Assembly: GCA_023415825.1 (NCBI GenBank)
Contig: JAEZJF010000017.1
Location: 1 to 64,000 of the forward strand
From: Bacillota bacterium
GTDB lineage: Bacteria; Bacillota; Clostridia; DSM-8532
Length of the DNA: 64,000 bases
Direction of reading: 5' to 3'
How positions within the stretch are numbered: position 1 is the stretch's first letter; each line of letters starts with the position of its first letter. The position numbers and the translations under genes are program-made. The notes under the pieces were generated by a model. That model saw only the letters and a program-made list of their open reading frames with translations, had not been told where the DNA came from and made no database searches. Below are positions 52,277 to 60,784 of this stretch, piece after piece.

Positions 52277-53068
52277 TCACTCTATACACATGGCTAATTT
52301 CAATAACCTTCTGGCATTTCCTGATAATATTGCCTCATAATCTTTATCTTTCAGCTTTTCATAAAGTACTGCCTGCACATTCATTTTGGGGTTGCATATG
52401 GGATAATCTGTACCTAATAAGAACCTGTCACTGCCTACCTGGCTAATGCCATAACCAATCATTCCATATCTGAAAATTCCGGCCCCGCTTAGATCCAAAA
52501 AGTAGTTGTCATATTTCTTCATAAGCTCTAAATGTCTTAAGAATGTGTTTTCTTCACCCGGATGTGCAACAACAAACATTATATCTGGAAAAGTTTTGAC
52601 AGCCATTTCGAGAGTAGCATCACTTTGTGTATGGACACTTACCACCATCCCGAGCTCTTGTATACACTTATAAATTTCATGTAAGTTGGAATCATAATAA
52701 TCCTCCCAACCCATGAAATAAGGAACCAACTCTCCTACCAACCCTACACCCTTATTGCGCATCCTCTCAAGCTCTTCGCAAGACTCTTTTACAAACCTCG
52801 GATGGATATGAATTCCCGGAACATAAAATTCGCCTAAGTGCTCTTTCACCAGTATAGCTTCATCATTGAGCCTGCGTATTTCATCAAAATCAAAACCCTG
52901 GGTATTATGTATGACACTTCCGCAAGCTTTTGATATACCTGCCCTCAATAAATCTTCTCTTAAGTCATCCAAATTTTTTACAGTATTTTCGTACTTGCAC
53001 AAATTGTTTTCATTAGCTATAAAGGGATGTATATGAAAATCTATAATTTCCAAAGACGGCTTATTCAT
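52277..53068 (-). CDS. Amidohydrolase-family metal-dependent hydrolase
   Basis: 263-residue TIM-barrel hydrolase. HxH metal motif in DFHIHPF (12-18 region); GVGLVGELVPYFMGWEDYYD; VSVHTQSD; VVAHPGEENT; catalytic Asp in LLGTDYPICNPKM. Family of amidohydrolase 2/decarboxylase-like enzymes that open lactones or decarboxylate. In this locus a lactonase step after a sugar dehydrogenase is a natural guess, but only inference. Confidence 0.85.
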   Translation of the reverse strand: MNKPSLEIIDFHIHPFIANENNLCKYENTVKNLDDLREDLLRAGISKACGSVIHNTQGFDFDEIRRLNDEAILVKEHLGEFYVPGIHIHPRFVKESCEELERMRNKGVGLVGELVPYFMGWEDYYDSNLHEIYKCIQELGMVVSVHTQSDATLEMAVKTFPDIMFVVAHPGEENTFLRHLELMKKYDNYFLDLSGAGIFRYGMIGYGISQVGSDRFLLGTDYPICNPKMNVQAVLYEKLKDKDYEAILSGNARRLLKLAMCIE

Positions 53069-53110
53069 TGTATATCCTATTTCCCCTAATATTTACAATG
53101 GATATATTTA

Positions 53111-53148
53111 TTACATAAATCCCCGACGATCATCGGGGATTTATGTAA
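53111..53148 (-). terminator. Long hairpin after the binding-protein gene
   Basis: Perfect 16-bp arms TTACATAAATCCCCGA (53111-53126) and TCGGGGATTTATGTAA (53133-53148) with loop CGATCA. There is no T tract after it on the minus strand, so it is more likely an mRNA-stabilising or partial-termination stem that raises binding-protein mRNA over downstream genes. Confidence 0.65.
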
Positions 53149-53154
53149 GGATTC

Positions 53155-54870
53155 TTACTTAAATTGTTTTGCTGTTTCCTTAGCATTGGCAATGTCGTCC
53201 AACTTATAATCAATTATCTGCTGAATGCCCAAGGCTTCGCATTTATTCTTCAACGTTTCCCAAAGCTTCTCAAACTCCGCATCACTCTTTGCGTAAGCCA
53301 ATTCCCATGTACCGGGAACAATGACATCTTTAAACGCCGCTAAGGTGAGCTTAAGATCATCGCTGTCAGGAGCAAGGAAAATCGGGAAGCTAGGATCCAT
53401 AATAGCCTTAAAACGGTTCTCGGCTTCGAGCTGTTCTTTTAGATAGGGATAACCATACCGTGCAGTCCACGCCTTTGCGCTATCTTTTGAATAGTTATAA
53501 TCAAGTGTCTCTTTCCACAGCTCGGCAGGATATACTTCATTGTATTTTTCAATAATATTACCTGTTCCACGAACATAAATGCCGAAATTATATAGGGAGT
53601 ACTCTTCACCGCTGCTTAAAATGAACTTGCTTCCATCAGCTTTAGCGCGGTGTTCTTTATATTTTTCAGTAAGGACAAGCTTATTGTCAACAATATCCCA
53701 TCTCTCACCCTGAGGTCCGTTGTAGAGAGTAAGTAATGCCTCCGGATCTGCCAGCATATCCACTAATTTAAGGGAAGCATCTACATTTTCAGCTTTGGCA
53801 CTTACTGCAATACCTATTCTACCGTAAGCGTTGCTATAGTTATAGCATGGCATAAATTCACCAAACGAAATAGGATAATAGCCTTGGGATTCCCAACCGG
53901 GAGCAGCAGCCCAACCTGCAACGGCAGCTTTCGTTGACATCTTTTTATTTGCTGTATCTCTTGTTTGTGTCAAGGAGTCAGGGTCAAGCAGGCCGGCCTT
54001 GTTCATTTCATAGAAGAATTTAGCAGCACGCTTGTACACGCTGTCTTCACGGAAAATGGAGTATCCTTCGTTAGCAACGCCGTCATACTCAATACCATAT
54101 TTCAAGTAATCAACTGAATATCCGATAGTAGAAAATACGCTCTGCATATTATAGAAATAGCTGGTATCAAAATCTGAAAATAGAGTCATTCCCCATACAG
54201 TATTACCATCTGCATTTTTGGGATATACTTCCTTCATTTTCTGCAATATTGGAATAACGTCTTCCAGCTTATCAAAAGCCGGTGCGCCGATTTGCTCATA
54301 AACGTCATACTTCAATTTTATTGCATAACGGTCAGTATCTGCCGCAACGGCAGTTGCGGTGCCCCCTACTCCAAACGGCAAAACAAAAAGCTTTCCTGTA
54401 TCATTGCTGAAATATTCCCGGGAATATTTTATGGACGGAGCGTACAGTTCATCATTTACTATATTGGGGAGCTTATCCAAATGCTCATCCAAAGAAAGCA
54501 GCATACCTGCCTCCAGGGCCGCCTTTGCGTTTGTCGCATTGTTATTAAATGTTACAACATCCGGCAAATCGCCGCTTGCAAGCATTGCCTGGGTTTTTTC
54601 ATCACTGTAAGGGATAACTTCAAGGATAATTCCATTTTTTCTTAGATATTCATCCACCCATCCGGAAGCAGGCCCGCTCTGCAAACCGGCATTGATCGGA
54701 TAGAAAGTAACCTTTTTAGGCTCCGCTGGTTGTACTGGAGCGCCTGTAGCTGTATTATCCGGAGTTGGGCTGTTTGAAGCACCATCATTCGGAGGGTTGG
54801 CTTTTCCGCACCCTACTGCACCCAGCAGCAGAGCAAAAACCAGAAAAGTCGCAAGTAAACGTTTTTTCAT
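53155..54870 (-). CDS. Lipoprotein extracellular solute-binding protein (LipO/YtcQ type)
   Basis: 571 residues. Signal peptide with lipobox LLGAVGC (lipidated Cys21), then a Ser/Pro/Thr linker and a family 1 binding-protein fold (VTFYPINAGLQSGPASGWVD, LASGDLPDVVTFNN, KMSTKAAVAGWAAAPGWESQ). Large size and presence of LplB/LplC-type permeases place it with the binding proteins for oligosaccharides in Paenibacillus/Clostridia. Attached outside the membrane to deliver sugar to the importer. Confidence 0.93.
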   Translation of the reverse strand: MKKRLLATFLVFALLLGAVGCGKANPPNDGASNSPTPDNTATGAPVQPAEPKKVTFYPINAGLQSGPASGWVDEYLRKNGIILEVIPYSDEKTQAMLASGDLPDVVTFNNNATNAKAALEAGMLLSLDEHLDKLPNIVNDELYAPSIKYSREYFSNDTGKLFVLPFGVGGTATAVAADTDRYAIKLKYDVYEQIGAPAFDKLEDVIPILQKMKEVYPKNADGNTVWGMTLFSDFDTSYFYNMQSVFSTIGYSVDYLKYGIEYDGVANEGYSIFREDSVYKRAAKFFYEMNKAGLLDPDSLTQTRDTANKKMSTKAAVAGWAAAPGWESQGYYPISFGEFMPCYNYSNAYGRIGIAVSAKAENVDASLKLVDMLADPEALLTLYNGPQGERWDIVDNKLVLTEKYKEHRAKADGSKFILSSGEEYSLYNFGIYVRGTGNIIEKYNEVYPAELWKETLDYNYSKDSAKAWTARYGYPYLKEQLEAENRFKAIMDPSFPIFLAPDSDDLKLTLAAFKDVIVPGTWELAYAKSDAEFEKLWETLKNKCEALGIQQIIDYKLDDIANAKETAKQFK

Positions 54871-54939
54871 GTTAATTTTCCTCCCTGTTTTGTAATTAAA
54901 TATTGTATAAAAGGGTGGCCACCTCTATACACAAACCTA

Positions 54940-55866
54940 TTATCCTTTCACAGCTCCCAGCATGATCCCTTTTACATAATAACGCTGTATGAAAGGATAT
55001 ACACACATAACTGGTAAAATGGTAACCATTGTTATGGTAAATTTAAGTGATGTTATGGATACCTTTGTCGCACTATCCAAAAGCGACATGTCTGTTTGCG
55101 CCGTAATGCTGGCAGCAACGGAAGAAGCACTGTTATAGTATTCATAAAGAATATACTGAAGGGTAAAAAGCTTGTGATTATTAACATAAAGCTTTGTATC
55201 CATAAAAGCGTTCCAGTGGTTGACGATTGAAAACAGCACCACCGTAGCCAGTATGGGGGTGGAAAGCGGCATTATTATCTTAAAAAAGCATGTGAGATAT
55301 CCCGCACCGTCGATATGCGCAGATTCCTCCAAGGAAGGCGGCAGGGATTCCATAAAGGTTTTTATCAGTATCATATTATATACCGAAATCGTGCCGGGAA
55401 TAACATATACCCAGAAGGAATCCACCAGTCCAAGCATTCTGATGTTCAAATAATTCGGAATAAGACCCGCTGAAAAATACATGGTAGCTATTGTAAACCG
55501 ATATAAAATTTTACGTCCCCATAGGTTTTGCTTTGTAAACAGATAGGCCATAAATGACGAGGCAAACATCGTGAGACCGGAGGCAATAATTGTACGCAGT
55601 ACCGATATCAGGGCGGCCCTTGGCAAGCGGTCAAGCATTAAAACATTTTTATAGTTCTGAAAATGAATGCCTATGGGATAAAACGTTATTTTGCCCAAAT
55701 CCACATAATCATTGCGGCTGATTGTACTTATGAGTAAAAAGTAAAACGGATAGATGCATACAAGCGTAAACACTATAAAAATAAAGTAGTTTATAAAGTG
55801 GAATACCTTATCGCCAACGCTTGTTTTAATACCTTTCCTATTTTTTGTTACGTCCTTCGTAGACAT
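54940..55866 (-). CDS. Carbohydrate ABC permease, LplC/YtcP type
   Basis: 308 residues with six membrane segments (first: FINYFIFIVFTLVCIYPFYF). The EAA loop is ESLPPSLEESAHIDGAGYLT (EAA---G), contacting the ATPase; the C-terminus PFIQRYYVKGIMLGAVKG is typical. GGAGTG precedes ATG 55866; the frame is open to 55977 but includes the hairpin region and lacks a ribosome site there. The shared ATPase (MsmX-like) is not in the window. Confidence 0.93.
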   Translation of the reverse strand: MSTKDVTKNRKGIKTSVGDKVFHFINYFIFIVFTLVCIYPFYFLLISTISRNDYVDLGKITFYPIGIHFQNYKNVLMLDRLPRAALISVLRTIIASGLTMFASSFMAYLFTKQNLWGRKILYRFTIATMYFSAGLIPNYLNIRMLGLVDSFWVYVIPGTISVYNMILIKTFMESLPPSLEESAHIDGAGYLTCFFKIIMPLSTPILATVVLFSIVNHWNAFMDTKLYVNNHKLFTLQYILYEYYNSASSVAASITAQTDMSLLDSATKVSITSLKFTITMVTILPVMCVYPFIQRYYVKGIMLGAVKG

Positions 55867-55890
55867 AGATACACTCCATTCTGGTGGGTT

Positions 55891-55910
55891 ATTATAACGA
55901 GAGTTATAAT
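55891..55910. repeat. 20-bp palindrome before the second permease gene
   Basis: ATTATAAC-GAGA-GTTATAAT, perfect 8-bp arms, 25 bp upstream of the LplC-type start. Could be an operator or an RNA stem that differentially controls the second permease. Confidence 0.6.
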
Positions 55911-55939
55911 GTTTCTGGTCTCGAGTTCCATGATTCAGG

Positions 55940-55969
55940 ACCCATTCGAAATTGAAATTCCGAATGGGT
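55940..55969. repeat. Hairpin, possible diverged member of the dispersed repeat
   Basis: Arms ACCCATTCG (55940-55948) and CGAATGGGT (55961-55969) around AAATTGAAATTC. The order ACCC-TTC-GAAAT..TTC-GAA-GGGT resembles the copies at 1611 and 13774, but flanks do not match well. Lies in the 119-bp gap between the two permease genes. Confidence 0.45.
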
Positions 55970-55985
55970 GATCTCAATGTAAAAT

Positions 55986-56948
55986 TTAAAATACACTTAC
56001 GCCCCGAACTTTTTTTGACAGGGTATTTGCGGCGGTAAGCAGAACTAAAGCAACAATAGATTTCATGATTCCAACCGCTGTAGCATAGGAGATCAGTCCG
56101 CTTCCAATACCCATATTGTAAACATACAGGTCAAGAACCTCAATAAAGGGCTTATTCATTGCGTTACTGAATACCATATACTGTTCCATTCCGGTATTCA
56201 GGAAATTGCCTATTCCTATAACCAATAGGACAAAATAGGTGGGTACCAGATGTGGAATCGTTATATGCCATATTCTGCGCATACGTCCCGCTCCCTCAAC
56301 CATAGCCGCTTCATACAGCTCCGGGTCTATTCCGGAAATTGCCGCAAGATAAATGATCGCACTCCAGCCAAGGCCTTTCCATTGCTGGTATAAGACTTGA
56401 GTAATCCACACATTGTCTTTACTGCCGAGAAAATCTATGGGTTGACTGATCATTCCGGAAGAGAGCAACACATTATTCACAAAACCGCCATCTATAGCAA
56501 ACATGGCAAACGCCAGAGCATACATAACAACCCAGCTGATAAAGTGCGGAAGGGTCGTAAGGGTCTGAATGGAACGGCGCAATTTCGGTAAGTGCATTTC
56601 GTTAAGAAAGATTGCAAATATTGCGGGAAGCGGCGAGAAAAGATAGCCTAAACCGTGAATTGCAAAGGTGTTACGCAGCACTTCAACTAATCGCTGACGC
56701 ATAACAGGATTGGTAAAAAGCACAGTAAAATTCTTTAGCCCCACAAAAGTGCTCTCAAAAAGAGATTTGCCGGGCTTGAATTCAAAAAAGGCATATCCCC
56801 AACCCCACAATGGTAAATAATTAAATATGAAAACGATAGCTAAACACGGTAATAATAAAAGCAGAAGCTTTCCGCCCTCTTTTTTTGACGACAGGCGTTT
56901 ATCAGCAGTTTTTTTATGAATGAGCAATGTGCTTTGCTGATTTTCCAT
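55986..56948 (-). CDS. Carbohydrate ABC permease, LplB/YteP type
   Basis: 320 residues, six membrane segments after a short basic tail (LLLLLLPCLAIVFIFNYLPL first). EAA loop AAISGIDPELYEAAMVEGAG. First gene of the minus-strand sugar locus; TATATCCTCCTC on the forward strand gives GAGGAGGATATAG before ATG 56948. Pairs with the LplC-type permease 119 bp downstream. Confidence 0.93.
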   Translation of the reverse strand: MENQQSTLLIHKKTADKRLSSKKEGGKLLLLLLPCLAIVFIFNYLPLWGWGYAFFEFKPGKSLFESTFVGLKNFTVLFTNPVMRQRLVEVLRNTFAIHGLGYLFSPLPAIFAIFLNEMHLPKLRRSIQTLTTLPHFISWVVMYALAFAMFAIDGGFVNNVLLSSGMISQPIDFLGSKDNVWITQVLYQQWKGLGWSAIIYLAAISGIDPELYEAAMVEGAGRMRRIWHITIPHLVPTYFVLLVIGIGNFLNTGMEQYMVFSNAMNKPFIEVLDLYVYNMGIGSGLISYATAVGIMKSIVALVLLTAANTLSKKVRGVSVF

Positions 56949-57025
56949 CTATATCCTCCTCACATAATACTGAATCTTGGCCAAACCAGCTTACACTTTC
57001 ATTTTAATTTCTGTGAGATATGGTG

Positions 57026-57101
57026 TATATGCAAATTATTATAGGTAATAATAAAATTTATTGTTAGGATTCTCTATGCTTTTGATAATGGGAATAATTA
57101 G
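57026..57101 (+). promoter_or_regulatory. Duplicated promoter module, copy 1
   Basis: Contains TTGTTA (57061-57066), 17 bp, GATAAT (57084-57089). An ungapped copy occurs 142 bp downstream; about 50 of 62 hand-aligned positions agree. The 402-bp gap 56949-57350 holds this module, a GC-rich hairpin, the second module and a REP-like fragment. Confidence 0.65.
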
Positions 57102-57134
57102 GTTGAATTAATACGGCAGAGAAGCCCTTTATAG

Positions 57135-57158
57135 TGGCCCCCCTTCAATGGGGGGCCA
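57135..57158 (+). terminator. GC-rich hairpin between the two promoter modules
   Basis: Perfect 9-bp arms TGGCCCCCC (57135-57143) and GGGGGGCCA (57150-57158), loop TTCAAT. No T tract on either strand. It would be transcribed from the first promoter only and may act as an attenuator or RNA boundary. Confidence 0.55.
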
Positions 57159-57167
57159 TAACTGATG

Positions 57168-57243
57168 TTTATACAAATAATTATAGGTAATATCAAAAAT
57201 TATTGTTGAAATTCACTATGCTCTCTATAATGAAAAAAATTAA
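57168..57243 (+). promoter_or_regulatory. Duplicated promoter module, copy 2 (likely yesN promoter)
   Basis: Contains TTGTTG (57203-57208), 17 bp, perfect TATAAT (57226-57231), 120 bp before the response regulator start. Same layout as copy 1 with an exact offset of 142 bp. Confidence 0.75.
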
Positions 57244-57296
57244 TGTATAATTTGTTATATAGCAGTTTTAAATCGTTGCAGGTCGGAGGTCTGATT

Positions 57297-57341
57297 GTCA
57301 TTCTGAATGGAGCTCACGTGGAATGAAGAATCTATAATCAG
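57297..57341. repeat. REP-like fragment (TGTCATTCTGA..GAAGAATCT)
   Basis: TGTCATTCTGAATGGAGC and GGAATGAAGAATCTATA resemble a widespread bacterial intergenic palindromic element (GTCATTCTGAGCGAAGCGAAGAATCT). Related fragments are at 62071-62146 and, weaker, near 58888-58915. Confidence 0.45.
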
Positions 57342-57350
57342 GAGCGTGCT

Positions 57351-58880
57351 ATGTACAGTGTTCTTTTAGTTGATGATGAAAAATCCATCCTCGAAAGCAT
57401 CCAAAGTACGGTGCCCTGGGAAGAGCTGGGTATAAATAAAGTACTGACGGCACAAAATGGTCAGGCAGCACTTGATATTCTCAAGAGCCATATTATTCAC
57501 CTGCTTGTAACAGACATAAAAATGCCCGGTATGGATGGTCTCACCCTGTTAAAAAAGGTTAGAGAAGCCTATCCTGATATTCGTTGTATTCTTCTGTCCG
57601 CCTATGGAGAATTCGAATATGCACGGACGGCCCTTACTCTGGGAATAGAAAACTATCTCTTAAAACCCCTCAGCGTGGAGGAGCTTACGGCTTCAATACA
57701 AAAATCTCTGGAAAACATAAGCGAAAGCAAGCAAATGGATCAGAACCTTTTTCACGACAATATCCTTTTACGCTGGATTACAGGTTCGATTTCCCAAGAT
57801 GAGCTGGTTGAGCGCACACCTGTCCTGAATGTAAATACCTACGCCAGGAACTATTGTATTATTTTATTACGGCAATTAAACCCAAACAAAAACATGTCCG
57901 TCATTTGTAAAAAATATGCAGATAGACTTAAGGAAGCCTATTCTGTATACACATTACCTGATAATCATAATGATAGTCAAATTATGATTCTTGCGGCACA
58001 TGAAATATTATCCCGTACGCTATTGGAGCAAGTAAAGGAAGCCGCAAAGCACGCCGATTCCGGTGATGGTGTTCTCGTTGCCATCGGTTCTGTTGTTTTC
58101 GGAAATACGGAGCTGTCTAAAAGCTATCATGCTGCCCGGAGCACACTTCAATATGCGACGCTTTTTTCACATGAACATATTCTCACTTTTGGCGATACAT
58201 TTAATTCCCGCATGAGTCCTGCAGCACAAAAAAGGGCACAAGGCTTACTTGATATGCCCACCGCCAAAGCCGCAGTCGTTGACGGAAAGCAGCTTCTTGA
58301 CAACCTTTTCTCACTTGGCGGCAGCCAAAAGGAGCGGCATAATCTTGTTAGCGAGATAGGAACCCTTATATTGACAAAAGCCCATGAGTATTTACCGGAG
58401 CGAAGTCTTACACATCTTGAGGAAACATTTTTGGGTAAACACGGATCTCTGTCAGGGCAATTCAATAAAGACGAATACGCCTTGTGGCTGGAGGAATTAA
58501 TCACCGAAACTTGGCTGTTATATCATAGTAAAACCGGAAATTTGAGCCCTGTAGTAAACCGGGCTATACAATATATAAATGAAAACTACGCGGCTTCCGT
58601 TTCAATAAAAGAGTTTTGCAGTAAATTCGACATGAATGCGGCATATCTGGGCTACTTGTTTAAAAATGAGACCGGTGTATTCTTTAACGATTATGTCAGC
58701 CAAATACGTATTAAAAATGCGACATGGCTGCTTGAGAATACCAACAATAAAATATCAGATATTGCCAAAAAAGTCGGTTTTTCAAATGTCAGCTATTTTA
58801 TTAAATGTTTTCGCAAACAAACTGGCCTATCACCTGTGAAATATCATCAAGCAAAGATAGCTGAGGCTGCGGCAAAGTAG
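57351..58880 (+). CDS. YesN-type response regulator with AraC DNA-binding domain
   Basis: 509 residues. Receiver domain 1-125: VDDEKSI, phospho-acceptor Asp55 in VTDIKMPGMDG, LSAYGEFEYA, Lys in LLKPLSVEE. A middle helical region of about 250 residues follows. C-terminal AraC pair: YINENYAASVSIKEFCSKFD and NNKISDIAKKVGFSNVSYFI with GLSPVKYHQ. Expected to activate the divergent sugar importer genes when phosphorylated by the next gene product. ATG 57351 follows AGGAGCG. Confidence 0.94.
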   Translation: MYSVLLVDDEKSILESIQSTVPWEELGINKVLTAQNGQAALDILKSHIIHLLVTDIKMPGMDGLTLLKKVREAYPDIRCILLSAYGEFEYARTALTLGIENYLLKPLSVEELTASIQKSLENISESKQMDQNLFHDNILLRWITGSISQDELVERTPVLNVNTYARNYCIILLRQLNPNKNMSVICKKYADRLKEAYSVYTLPDNHNDSQIMILAAHEILSRTLLEQVKEAAKHADSGDGVLVAIGSVVFGNTELSKSYHAARSTLQYATLFSHEHILTFGDTFNSRMSPAAQKRAQGLLDMPTAKAAVVDGKQLLDNLFSLGGSQKERHNLVSEIGTLILTKAHEYLPERSLTHLEETFLGKHGSLSGQFNKDEYALWLEELITETWLLYHSKTGNLSPVVNRAIQYINENYAASVSIKEFCSKFDMNAAYLGYLFKNETGVFFNDYVSQIRIKNATWLLENTNNKISDIAKKVGFSNVSYFIKCFRKQTGLSPVKYHQAKIAEAAAK

Positions 58881-58936
58881 TAGTATGTGATTTCGCTAAT
58901 GCTCAGCATGACGATCGTATAAGGATGGTTACAACT

Positions 58937-60730
58937 ATGAAATTTATCTCTTCCACGAAGCGGGATGCATCCTTGAATCAATTTTTCCGTAATGTTCTGA
59001 CGGTCCTTCTTTTATTAATCCTTTTATTTGTTTTCACCGCTGTATATTTGACTTACACGAACAGGAAAAGTGAAATACTATCTCAGACGAAAATGATGCT
59101 GAATGATATTACAAAAGAACTCCAAAGCATTGATAAGAATTTTTCGTCAATCTATGTACCTGTTTTTGCAAACAAGAGTACCTATCAGGAACTGTACACC
59201 TATTTTTCCGGCAATGCCGGTAATGATAGCAATATATCACCTATTGAAAAAAAGGCTGAAAGAGAAAGGCTTTACAATGCTATAAGCCAACTCATGAACA
59301 GAGACACAAGAATCACATGGATAGCTCTATATTCCCCCAAAAGAGAACGGAATGTTATATGCACAACATCTTCACCCACGCTTTTAGACATGCAGGAGGA
59401 TTTTCCTTTTTTACCGGAGCTGCAGAATAAAAAGGAGCAGATGGAGCTATATGGCGCAAAAATTCTTCCCGGCCATTCATCGGTAAATTTTACCTTCGCC
59501 CTCTGCGGCGGTGTTTCCCGTGAAATGGGAGAAGGCGCGATATTGGTAGGATATCAATCAGGATTATTCGATCAGATTATTAAAGCCTCAGGTGATAAAA
59601 GCAGGGTTCGGTATACTATTTCAACAGCAAAGGATGTTATTTATGATTCTGATGGGATATATCCCTCCGCTAATGGTTCGCCCGCACCAAAACAACACTT
59701 TGGCAGCAGTCTGGGGTTTTACAGCCACTCCCTCGAATTTACAGGAAGAGGATACACCACCTCTTTTCATTTGCCCCGTTTGAGCTTATTTTTAAGAGCA
59801 CATCAGAATACCCCCGCTATCCTGACGGTCGGCATCGCCTTGGGTGTGCTGGCAGTATTTTTCTATTCCCTGTTTACAACCCGTATTTTCAAGCAGGTGG
59901 AAAATATTAAAACCGGCCTTCAGAGAATTGGTAACAACATCCAGAGCAGACTGCCCGAAGATCAATATTCCGGTGAGCTGGGCAGCATTTGCCGCTCAAT
60001 TAACAAAATGGCCACCAAGCTGGATTTGTTGATTGAAAATGAGTACCTATACCGGTTAAAACAAAAAGAAGCCGAGCTTGCCGAATTGCAGTCAAAGTTT
60101 GATCCTCATTTTTTATACAACTCTTTGGAAATTATACGCGGACGTGTTTATGACACCGGTGATATCGAAACCGCGAACGTTATTAAAAAGCTGTCGCAAA
60201 TTTTCAGAAGTTTTATAGGTGAAAAACGTTTTGTAACCATCCAGGATGAAATAGCATTCTGCCATTCCTATTTTTCTCTTATTCAATCGGCGGATAAGGA
60301 AAGTATACAAGTTAGCTATGATGTTGATTCAGAACTGCTCAACTTTGGGATTATACGTAACCTGATGCAACCGGTAATAGAAAACTACATTGTGCACGGA
60401 TTCAATATCCACAGCCAGGACAACCGTATATGTATACGCTGCAATCAGGATGATGATGGGTATGTACATATAAAAGTCATTGACAATGGCTTTGGTATAA
60501 GCAACGAACGGCTTAAGGAGTTAGCTGATGAATTCGAAAGCAATTCCTCTGACAATCCTGAACAAAGCTACGGGCTTAAAAATCTGTCGAAACGCATACA
60601 GCTTTTTTATGGCAATACTTGCGGACTTGAATTAAGCAACAATCCCGATGGGGGTGCTTGTGTAACACTGAGAATAAGGAAAATGAGCCTGGCAGAGCAT
60701 GAAGCCCATTTTCGTTTAGGTATCGATTAA
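58937..60730 (+). CDS. YesM-type sensor histidine kinase
   Basis: 597 residues. Membrane segments at about 19-40 (LTVLLLLILLFVFTAVYLTY) and 295-315 (AILTVGIALGVLAVFFYSLF) bound an extracellular sensor region; HAMP-like linker; His_kinase domain with FDPHFLYNSLEIIRGR (phospho-His); HATPase with NLMQPVIENYIVHGF, VIDNGFGI and YGLKNLSKRIQLFYG. Senses extracellular sugar directly or through the binding protein. ATG 58937 (AAGGATGG upstream) is favoured over ATG 58925. Confidence 0.92.
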   Translation: MKFISSTKRDASLNQFFRNVLTVLLLLILLFVFTAVYLTYTNRKSEILSQTKMMLNDITKELQSIDKNFSSIYVPVFANKSTYQELYTYFSGNAGNDSNISPIEKKAERERLYNAISQLMNRDTRITWIALYSPKRERNVICTTSSPTLLDMQEDFPFLPELQNKKEQMELYGAKILPGHSSVNFTFALCGGVSREMGEGAILVGYQSGLFDQIIKASGDKSRVRYTISTAKDVIYDSDGIYPSANGSPAPKQHFGSSLGFYSHSLEFTGRGYTTSFHLPRLSLFLRAHQNTPAILTVGIALGVLAVFFYSLFTTRIFKQVENIKTGLQRIGNNIQSRLPEDQYSGELGSICRSINKMATKLDLLIENEYLYRLKQKEAELAELQSKFDPHFLYNSLEIIRGRVYDTGDIETANVIKKLSQIFRSFIGEKRFVTIQDEIAFCHSYFSLIQSADKESIQVSYDVDSELLNFGIIRNLMQPVIENYIVHGFNIHSQDNRICIRCNQDDDGYVHIKVIDNGFGISNERLKELADEFESNSSDNPEQSYGLKNLSKRIQLFYGNTCGLELSNNPDGGACVTLRIRKMSLAEHEAHFRLGID

Positions 60731-60784
60731 TGATCGGGTGCGATTATATTCACATCATATGACATGACGGGAGGACACTTTGCG

